Both the position numbers and the translations under genes were made by a program. This document shows, one piece after another, positions 5,662 through 10,236 of a DNA stretch of 10,236 nucleotides. Source of the stretch: Anaerolineae bacterium (GTDB lineage: Bacteria > Chloroflexota > Anaerolineae > 4572-78 > NAK82). The notes below the pieces were generated by a model. It was not told where the DNA came from, did no database searches, and saw nothing but the letters and a program-made list of their open reading frames with translations. Each line of letters begins with the position of its first letter. The stretch's first letter is position 1. The stretch is from NCBI GenBank assembly GCA_030598425.1, contig JAUVPY010000046.1, positions 1 to 10,236 of the forward strand, read 5' to 3'.

Positions 5662-6990
5662 CTATTTGATAAACCCTTCGTAATGACGCATCAGGAGCTG
5701 CGCCTCAAGCTGCTTCATCGTATCAAGCACAACACCAACGACGATGAGCAAGCCAGTGCTGGTGATGAGCAGCGACTGGGTTTGTCCACCCGTACGCTGC
5801 AAACCGGGGAGCAACTGCACCAGCCAGGGCAAAATGGCCACCGTCCCCAAAAAGACAGCACCGACCAAAGTGATGCGTTGTAGCACCCGGTTAAGATATT
5901 CTTCCGTGCGTTTGCCTGGTCGCAAGCCAGGGATAAAACCTCCCTGGCGCTGCAACGATTCTGCAAGATTCTGCTGCCGGAAGATGACATCGGTATAGAA
6001 GTAGGTAAATCCGATGACCATCAAGAAATACATGATCCAATAAAGCCAGGCGTCGTTGGCCGGCCGCAGGTTTTCATAGACGCCGTTCACCACGGTTTGG
6101 AAGATACCAGTCCCTGTCGGGTCGTAGAAATAGCTGGCAATAGTGCTGGGAAAGATCATGATGGATTGGGCAAAGATAAGCGGGATCATACCGGCGCTGT
6201 TGACGCGCAAGGGAATGTGCGCGCTCTGCCCACCATACACCCGAGTTCCCCGCACACGTTTACCATATTGAACCGGGATTCGCCGTTGCCCCTCCTGAAC
6301 GAAGACGATGACGGCTACCGTTGCCGCCGTAATCAGGGCAAAAATCAACAACCCGATGTAGTCCTGACTCAGCACAAAGCCGCCTATGTTTTGAGGCAAC
6401 CGGGCCACAATGCCACCAAAGATGATCAGGGATATACCGTTACCAATGCCCTGCTCGGTGATCAGTTCGCCTAACCATACAGCAAAGACGGTACCGGCCG
6501 TCATAGTCGCGATCGTGGCCAGAGTGCCTAATGGATCTACGTTGAAGCCAAAATTGGTCAGCACGTCTGGTCCTACTGACCGCTGGATGAAGACGGCCTG
6601 CCCATAGGCCTGGAGCGCGGCCAAAGGCACCATCAGCCAGTGGGTATACTGGTTCAATCTCTCCCGGCCGCCGGGCTCCTTGGCGATCTCCTCCAGTTGA
6701 GGAACGATCGGGGTGAGCAACTGGATTATGATGGAGGCGGTGATGTAAGGGTAGACCCCCATGGCCATAACCGAGAAATTCGACAGAGCTCCTCCCGACA
6801 GCAAGTCCAGAAACCCGATCAATTGGCTTCCGGCCTGACCGCCCTCCAAGAAGCCGCGCAGGGCCTCCTGATTTACGCCAGGCACCGGCACGTGAGCAGC
6901 AGCCCGATAGAGGAACAGAATGAAAAAGGTGAACAAGATCTTTCGGCGTAAATCGGGGAGACTCAGGGCATTCCTAACAGCCTGGATCAT
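5662..6990 (-). CDS. secY: Protein translocase subunit SecY
   Basis: A 442-residue SecY, the channel of the SecYEG translocon in the cytoplasmic membrane. The N-terminus RNALSLPDLRRKILFTFFIL begins TM1. The plug region around 55-75 has the pattern GFLDLLSGGALSNFSVMAMG. TM2 carries GVYPYITASIIIQLL and TM4-5 the ITEQGIGNGISLIIFGGI motif (about 177-194). The cytoplasmic C4 loop has QRRIPVQYGKR (about 235-245) and the C5 loop GFIPGLRPGKRTEEYL (about 351-366), both of which contact the ribosome and SecA. Ten membrane segments are expected and the hydrophobic pattern agrees. The ATG at 6990 follows GGGAGG with a spacer of about 7 bases. It is 28 bases from rplO, its standard spc partner. Length is typical. 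Confidence 0.98.
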   Translation of the reverse strand: MIQAVRNALSLPDLRRKILFTFFILFLYRAAAHVPVPGVNQEALRGFLEGGQAGSQLIGFLDLLSGGALSNFSVMAMGVYPYITASIIIQLLTPIVPQLEEIAKEPGGRERLNQYTHWLMVPLAALQAYGQAVFIQRSVGPDVLTNFGFNVDPLGTLATIATMTAGTVFAVWLGELITEQGIGNGISLIIFGGIVARLPQNIGGFVLSQDYIGLLIFALITAATVAVIVFVQEGQRRIPVQYGKRVRGTRVYGGQSAHIPLRVNSAGMIPLIFAQSIMIFPSTIASYFYDPTGTGIFQTVVNGVYENLRPANDAWLYWIMYFLMVIGFTYFYTDVIFRQQNLAESLQRQGGFIPGLRPGKRTEEYLNRVLQRITLVGAVFLGTVAILPWLVQLLPGLQRTGGQTQSLLITSTGLLIVVGVVLDTMKQLEAQLLMRHYEGFIK

Positions 6991-7018
6991 TCCAAATCCT
7001 CCCAGCAGTCAGTCATCT

Positions 7019-7474
7019 CTACTTCTCTAACGGCAGCACTTCAACCGTGCCACCCGCCGCCTCGATCTTGGCGCGTGCACTGGCCGAAAAGCGGTGTGCC
7101 TTCACCAAAAGCTCTCTATCCAGATCACCGCGCGCTAGAATCACAACTGGCTTGTTGGCCGACTTGATGATACCCGCGTCGCTCAGTGTCTCCGGCGACA
7201 CTTCTGCCCCATTTTCAAACTGGTCGAGGCGATCAAGGTTAACCTCAGCATACTCCACACGCCATATGTTGGTGAATCCACGCTTAACGGGGAGCCGGCG
7301 CACCAGAGGCAACTGCCCGCCCTCGAAATAGGGGCCCTTGCCCCCACCGGTGCGTGCGCCCTGCCCTTTGGTGCCACGGCCGGCAGTCTTTCCCTGCCCT
7401 GCGGCGATCCCCCGGCCCACACGTTTCCTCCGCTTTTTGCTACCAGAGGCCGGCTGCAAATCGTGCAACTTCAT
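7019..7474 (-). CDS. rplO: 50S ribosomal protein L15 (uL15)
   Basis: A 151-residue L15, a late-assembling large-subunit protein with a long basic Gly-rich N-terminal extension. The N-terminus [20 protein letters not shown] is followed by the diagnostic [19 protein letters not shown] run and by [18 protein letters not shown]. The C-terminal globular part ends [13 protein letters not shown], matching the usual GGxVE ending. Its ATG at 7474 overlaps the rpmD stop in an ATGA, so translation is likely coupled; GAGGTGG lies just upstream inside rpmD. secY follows after 28 bases. Confidence 0.98.
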   Translation of the reverse strand: MKLHDLQPASGSKKRRKRVGRGIAAGQGKTAGRGTKGQGARTGGGKGPYFEGGQLPLVRRLPVKRGFTNIWRVEYAEVNLDRLDQFENGAEVSPETLSDAGIIKSANKPVVILARGDLDRELLVKAHRFSASARAKIEAAGGTVEVLPLEK

Positions 7475-7671
7475 TTTTCCACCTCTTGCACTTCAACCAG
7501 GTGATCCACCCTGTTGATCATCCCCCGGATCACTGGCGTATCTTTGTGCTCCACCGACTGGCCCAAGCGGCGCAAGCCCAGAGCCCGAATGGTGCCCTTT
7601 TGCCGCTCCGAATAGCCGATGCTACTCTTGACCCAAATGACACGCAATTTCTTGTCCTTCTTCTTAGCCAT
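7471..7671 (-). CDS. rpmD: 50S ribosomal protein L30 (uL30)
   Basis: A 66-residue L30, a small large-subunit protein. Conserved parts are the [20 protein letters not shown] block, [21 protein letters not shown], and [14 protein letters not shown]. The frame stays open upstream to 7752 inside rpsE, but the L30 family start and the ATG at 7671 agree, with MAKKKDKK as a slightly long basic lead (the family norm is about 58-62). It overlaps the 3' end of rpsE by 8 bases and the start of rplO by 4, so three genes are stitched together by overlaps, which suggests tight translational coupling. L30 is not universal in bacteria, so its presence is mildly informative. Confidence 0.96.
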   Translation of the reverse strand: MAKKKDKKLRVIWVKSSIGYSERQKGTIRALGLRRLGQSVEHKDTPVIRGMINRVDHLVEVQEVEK

Positions 7672-8194
7672 CTTCTCTGCCCCAGAACGGCTGGACGCGA
7701 TCGATAGGCAAACCACGCCGATTAGCAATTTCAACCGGGTCCTGCAACTCATTCAGCGCTTTGACGGTGGCCTTGACTACATTCAGTATATTGGCACTGC
7801 CCAGGCTCTTGGTAAGAATGTCGCGAATGCCGGCAGCTTCAACCACAGCGCGTACGCCACCGCCAGCGATCACCCCCGTGCCCGGCGCGGCCGGTTTCAT
7901 GAAGACTTTGGCCGCACTGTACCGAGAAGTAACCTCGTGGGGAATCGTTGTCCCAGCCAGCGGGACAAGACTCATGTTGCGCCGTGCCTTGTCAGCCCCC
8001 TTTCGGATGGCGGACGGTACTTCGCGGGCTTTACCCACCCCAACACCGACACTGCCACGGTTATCCCCTACCACAACAACCGCCCGGAAGCTGAAGCGTC
8101 GTCCACCTTTTACGACCTTTGACGTGCGTGCGATGTGCACCACGCGCTCGTCAAGCTCTTCGACCTCTTCGAATTTCTTTTCCCGATCCGCCAT
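7664..8194 (-). CDS. rpsE: 30S ribosomal protein S5 (uS5)
   Basis: A 176-residue S5, a small-subunit protein at the mRNA entry channel with roles in accuracy. The N-terminus is acidic ([20 protein letters not shown]). The double-stranded-RNA-binding domain follows with [38 protein letters not shown] and [10 protein letters not shown]. The C-terminal domain has [25 protein letters not shown] and [11 protein letters not shown]. The ATG at 8194 is preceded by GGAGG with a 5-base spacer. The stop lies inside rpmD, an 8-base overlap. Upstream is a 103-base gap after rplR containing an 8-base inverted repeat. Confidence 0.98.
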   Translation of the reverse strand: MADREKKFEEVEELDERVVHIARTSKVVKGGRRFSFRAVVVVGDNRGSVGVGVGKAREVPSAIRKGADKARRNMSLVPLAGTTIPHEVTSRYSAAKVFMKPAAPGTGVIAGGGVRAVVEAAGIRDILTKSLGSANILNVVKATVKALNELQDPVEIANRRGLPIDRVQPFWGREDG

Positions 8195-8297
8195 ATTTCC
8201 TCCGATAAAGCGTATGGCCGAGCCAAATGATTAAAAGCAGACAGTAGTCAATAAATGCTGACTTACCTGATATCGGCTATTCCGTATCGGCCATCAA
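8195..8297 (-). other. rplR-rpsE gap with nested inverted repeats (possible leader structure)
   Basis: ATGGCCGA (8214-8221) and TCGGCCAT (8287-8294) are perfect 8-base complements enclosing 65 bases. Inside, AGTCA (8246-8250) and TGACT (8259-8263) form a 5-base stem with an 8-base loop. A direct repeat TATCGGC (8271-8277 and 8285-8291) overlaps the outer arm, so competing pairings are possible. On the minus-strand RNA the outer stem ends 19 bases before the rpsE ATG, next to its Shine-Dalgarno. No gene is visible. Regulation by folding is plausible but untested. Confidence 0.4.
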
Positions 8298-8666
8298 CTA
8301 AAACTTCAGTCCTCCCTCGCGAGATGCCTCGGCCAGCTTCTTTACCCGTCCGTGATACTTGTATCCACCCCGGTCAAATACGACCTGGGAAATGCCGGCC
8401 TCCGTAGCCCGCTCGGCCAGGGTTGTGCCTACCACAGTTGCCTGTTCGGTTCTGGTCTTGCTCGCCAGACTCTTGCGGAGTGACGGGTCGACTGAAGACA
8501 CTGACAACAGGGTAGACCCCCGACTGTCATCTATGATCTGGGCATAGATGTGATTGAGGCTGCGATAGACATTCAGGCGAGGGCGCTCAGACGTGCCCTC
8601 CACTTGCTTACGTACACGTACATGGCGACGCTTACGCGCCAATTGTGCTCTGTTTGGCTTACCCAT
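8298..8666 (-). CDS. rplR: 50S ribosomal protein L18 (uL18)
   Basis: A 122-residue L18, which binds 5S rRNA together with L5 and helps place it in the central protuberance. The basic N-terminus ([20 protein letters not shown]) leads to [20 protein letters not shown], the family signature. The centre [19 protein letters not shown] and the C-terminal [20 protein letters not shown] plus REGGLKF are also canonical. The ATG at 8666 has GGAG about 7 bases upstream and lies 26 bases after rplF, the usual order. Length is normal. Confidence 0.98.
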   Translation of the reverse strand: MGKPNRAQLARKRRHVRVRKQVEGTSERPRLNVYRSLNHIYAQIIDDSRGSTLLSVSSVDPSLRKSLASKTRTEQATVVGTTLAERATEAGISQVVFDRGGYKYHGRVKKLAEASREGGLKF

Positions 8667-8692
8667 ACTACTTCTCCACGTCTCTCGGGTAG

Positions 8693-9241
8693 TTAATATT
8701 GAACCGCGCCAGCTTTGCCGGCTTTGCGGCGTACGTATTCGCCTTCGTAGCGAATCCCCTTGCCCTTATAGGGCTCCGGCGGGCGCACCCGACGAATGCG
8801 TGCCGCCATCTCGCCCACCATTTCCTTGTCAACGCCCGATACACTGATCTCACGATAGTTCTTTTCAACCTGGAAGGAGATACCGTCTGGTGGTTCAACC
8901 ACGACCGGATGGGAATACCCCACGTTCAACACCAAGTCTTTTCCTTGCAACCCGGCCCGATAGCCCACCCCCTGGATTTCCAGACGGCGGACAAAACCCT
9001 CGCTCACGCCTACGACCATATTGTTTAGCAGTGATCGAGTAAGACCGTGAAGCGCGCGGTGTCGACGGCGATCAGTCGGCCGCTGGACGATGAGGGTGCC
9101 GTCTTCCAGAGAGATCTGCATATCCGGATCAAAACTGCGCGAAAGTTCTCCCTTGGGTCCTTTCACACGCACGGTACTCTTCTGAACATCAACCGTTACC
9201 CCTTGAGGGATGGTAATCGGCATGCGTCCTATACGAGACAT
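8693..9241 (-). CDS. rplF: 50S ribosomal protein L6 (uL6)
   Basis: A 182-residue L6, a large-subunit protein near the factor-binding site. It begins [15 protein letters not shown], has the first L6 repeat through [20 protein letters not shown], the second with [20 protein letters not shown] and VGYSHPV, and the signature [16 protein letters not shown] before a basic tail [10 protein letters not shown]. Two ATGs stand in tandem (9244 and 9241); GGAGG lies 4 bases before the first and 7 before the second, and the family N-terminus favours the second. rpsH precedes it with a gap of about 92 bases containing an inverted repeat. Confidence 0.98.
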   Translation of the reverse strand: MSRIGRMPITIPQGVTVDVQKSTVRVKGPKGELSRSFDPDMQISLEDGTLIVQRPTDRRRHRALHGLTRSLLNNMVVGVSEGFVRRLEIQGVGYRAGLQGKDLVLNVGYSHPVVVEPPDGISFQVEKNYREISVSGVDKEMVGEMAARIRRVRPPEPYKGKGIRYEGEYVRRKAGKAGAVQY

Positions 9242-9287
9242 CATTCAACCTCCGCCGTCAAATCTCTAACCCCAAATTGTCAATCGC

Positions 9288-9319
9288 CTGATCTTTTCAA
9301 AGCCGCTCACGGAGATCAG
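9288..9319 (-). repeat. Inverted repeat in the rpsH-rplF gap
   Basis: CTGATCT (9288-9294) and AGATCAG (9313-9319) are perfect 7-base complements separated by 18 bases. The loop contains a small CCG/CGG pair on the minus-strand RNA. It ends about 44 bases before the rplF start. There is no U-run after it. It is a candidate mRNA structure; chance cannot be excluded. Confidence 0.3.
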
Positions 9320-9333
9320 AGATTCAAGACTTG

Positions 9334-9738
9334 CTACCAGACATAACAGAGCACTTCGCCCCCAATACTTTGGCTTCGTGCTTGTTGAGCCGTCATTACG
9401 CCTTTAGATGTGGAGACAATAGCGACTCCGAGCCCACTACGCACCCAGGGCAAATCGCGCCGACCGGCGTACACACGCCGTCCTGGACTACTCACGCGCT
9501 TCAGCCCAGTTATCACGGATTCAGGCCGTTTGGTCTGAGTATACTTCAGGCTAATTCGTAATATCGGCTGGGGCTTGGCCTGAATCACATCGTAGTCTCC
9601 AACAAAGCCCTCTTCCTTCAAGATACGGGCGATCGCCTCGTGCATCTTTGAAGAAGGCATCACCACCTGCCGATGCTGAACCATGGTAGCGTTTCGAATG
9701 CGTGTAAGCATATCGGCAATCGGGTCAGTAACGCTCAT
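9334..9738 (-). CDS. rpsH: 30S ribosomal protein S8 (uS8)
   Basis: A 134-residue S8, a primary 16S rRNA binder of the small-subunit platform and, in E. coli, the translational repressor of the spc operon. It begins [20 protein letters not shown], continues with [19 protein letters not shown], then [14 protein letters not shown], and ends with the highly conserved [15 protein letters not shown] and GGEVLCYVW. The ATG at 9738 has AGGAGA about 9 bases upstream. rpsN precedes it by 23 bases. Length and order are standard. Confidence 0.98.
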   Translation of the reverse strand: MSVTDPIADMLTRIRNATMVQHRQVVMPSSKMHEAIARILKEEGFVGDYDVIQAKPQPILRISLKYTQTKRPESVITGLKRVSSPGRRVYAGRRDLPWVRSGLGVAIVSTSKGVMTAQQARSQSIGGEVLCYVW

Positions 9739-9761
9739 AGGTTATCTTCTCCTGCCTGACT

Positions 9762-9944
9762 TTACCAGCTAGATTTGACGACGCCAGGGATGAATCCTTG
9801 ATTTGCCAGTTCACGGAAGCAAATGCGACACAAGCCAAAGCGCCGCATATATCCACGCGGGCGACCACAACGCCGACATCGGTTTCGCAGCCGCACTGCG
9901 TACTTCCGTCTCTTTTCGCGCTCAATCATTGATTTTTTAGCCAC
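9762..9944 (-). CDS. rpsN: 30S ribosomal protein S14, zinc-binding type Z (uS14)
   Basis: A 60-residue, short zinc-binding S14, a late-assembling protein of the small-subunit head. It reads [20 protein letters not shown] followed by the zinc ribbon with Cys23, Cys26, Cys39 and Cys42 ([20 protein letters not shown]), then [18 protein letters not shown]. The frame is open further upstream to 9995, but the family start and an AAGGAG at 9955-9950 (5-base spacer) fix the GTG at 9944. The Z type is typical of Gram-positives, Chloroflexota, Thermus and others, unlike the long cysteine-free E. coli form. It lies between rplE and rpsH as expected. Confidence 0.97.
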   Translation of the reverse strand: MAKKSMIEREKRRKYAVRLRNRCRRCGRPRGYMRRFGLCRICFRELANQGFIPGVVKSSW

Positions 9945-9949
9945 GGCTA

Positions 9950-9955
9950 CTCCTT
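9950..9955 (-). promoter_or_regulatory. Ribosome binding site for the GTG start of rpsN
   Basis: AAGGAG on the minus strand lies 5 bases before the GTG at 9944 and decides that start over the longer open frame beginning at 9995. Confidence 0.75.
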
Positions 9956-9973
9956 GCCTTCTACCTAGTTCTT

Positions 9974-10019
9974 GGTGCGAAACACATATCCGCAAAAACG
10001 TCGGGGCATCGTTCGCACC
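9974..10019 (-). repeat. 8-base inverted repeat in the rplE-rpsN gap
   Basis: GGTGCGAA (9974-9981) and TTCGCACC (10012-10019) are perfect complements separated by 30 bases and sit centrally in the 84-base gap. A small CCG/CGG pair lies within the loop on the minus-strand RNA. The stem ends 29 bases before the rpsN GTG. No terminator-like U-run follows it. It may be a regulatory or processing structure; in E. coli the S8 repressor site lies one gene earlier, around the rplE start, so this is not the same position. Confidence 0.35.
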
Positions 10020-10028
10020 CAGGACAGC

Positions 10029-10236
10029 CTAATTCCGTCTGAACGGCATCCCAAGCAACGCCAACAAGCGCCGCGCCTCATCGTCAGTCTGGGCGGTGGT
10101 GACAATGGTGATGCCCATTCCGCGGATCTTGTCAATCGAGTCGTAATCAATCTCAGGCCACACCAGTTGCTCGGTGAGACCGACGGCGTAGTTACCACGG
10201 CCATCGAAGCTATCAGGCGATACGCCGCGGAAGTCG
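10029..10236 (-). CDS. rplE: 50S ribosomal protein L5 (uL5), C-terminal fragment cut by window edge
   Basis: The last 68 residues of L5, a 5S-rRNA-binding protein that contacts the P-site tRNA. The visible part starts inside the conserved [20 protein letters not shown] stretch, continues with [20 protein letters not shown] and [20 protein letters not shown], and ends MPFRRN and a TAG at 10031-10029. These are the standard L5 C-terminal blocks. The start lies beyond the right edge of the window. It precedes rpsN by 84 bases, the expected spc order. Confidence 0.97.
   Translation of the reverse strand, partial: DFRGVSPDSFDGRGNYAVGLTEQLVWPEIDYDSIDKIRGMGITIVTTAQTDDEARRLLALLGMPFRRN

Noticed and set aside
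8195..8300. A promoter candidate (TTGATG with GATATC 17 bases later) before rpsE.
   Set aside because: The -35 overlaps the rplR stop and the -10 matches poorly; an internal promoter is not supported.
9762..9995. A 77-residue version of S14 starting at an ATG at 9995.
   Set aside because: The extra 17 residues do not belong to the S14 family, and a good ribosome binding site points to the GTG at 9944.
9965..10009. A 14-codon minus-strand open frame ([14 protein letters not shown]) in the rplE-rpsN gap.
   Set aside because: It has no Shine-Dalgarno, is very short, and lies within the loop and arm of the inverted repeat; no leader-peptide function can be argued.
1..10236. A novel system, mobile element, CRISPR array, tRNA or rRNA gene.
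   Set aside because: I scanned both strands; every long conserved frame is a known ribosomal-protein, secY, map, rpoA or truA gene, and no repeat array, transposase, or tRNA-like cloverleaf was seen.

Overview
This window is one continuous stretch of a bacterial ribosomal-protein superoperon, with every gene on the minus strand. Read in the direction of transcription (high to low coordinates) the order is rplE (3' end only), rpsN, rpsH, rplF, rplR, rpsE, rpmD, rplO, secY, map, rpmJ, rpsM, rpsK, rpsD, rpoA, rplQ, truA, rplM and rpsI (5' end only). I see no plus-strand gene, RNA gene, mobile element or CRISPR array.

Organism: the S14 (CxxC/CxxC), S4 (four Cys) and L36 (Cys/Cys/Cys/His) proteins are all the zinc-binding forms, and truA lies between rplQ and rplM-rpsI. 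Base composition looks moderately GC-rich, and GTG and TTG starts are fairly common (rplM, rpsI, rpsN, map, rpsD and probably rpoA). This points to a deep-branching, non-proteobacterial lineage. My best guess is Chloroflexota (Anaerolineae- or Caldilineae-like); it rests on recalled gene order and protein style, not on a search.

Layout: 10236-7019 is the distal spc part (L5, S14, S8, L6, L18, S5, L30, L15). 6990-4816 holds the export and N-terminal processing genes secY and map. 4782-1515 is the alpha part (L36, S13, S11, S4, RNA polymerase alpha, L17). 1419-1 is the truA-rplM-rpsI tail. The usual spc-alpha linkers adk (between secY and map) and infA (between map and rpmJ) are both missing, and the gaps are too small to hide them. 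Together the genes make ribosomal proteins, the transcription core subunit, the membrane translocon that docks on ribosomes, the enzyme that removes the initiator Met, and a tRNA pseudouridine synthase.

The coding content is ordinary. Worth a second look are the gaps: several of the longer ones (about 50-120 bases) hold perfect inverted repeats, at rplE-rpsN, rpsH-rplF, rplR-rpsE, secY-map, rpsM-rpsK, rpsK-rpsD and rplQ-truA. They could be mRNA structures such as ribosomal-protein autoregulatory sites or processing sites, but none matches a class I can name. No novel defence, metabolic or mobile system is visible.
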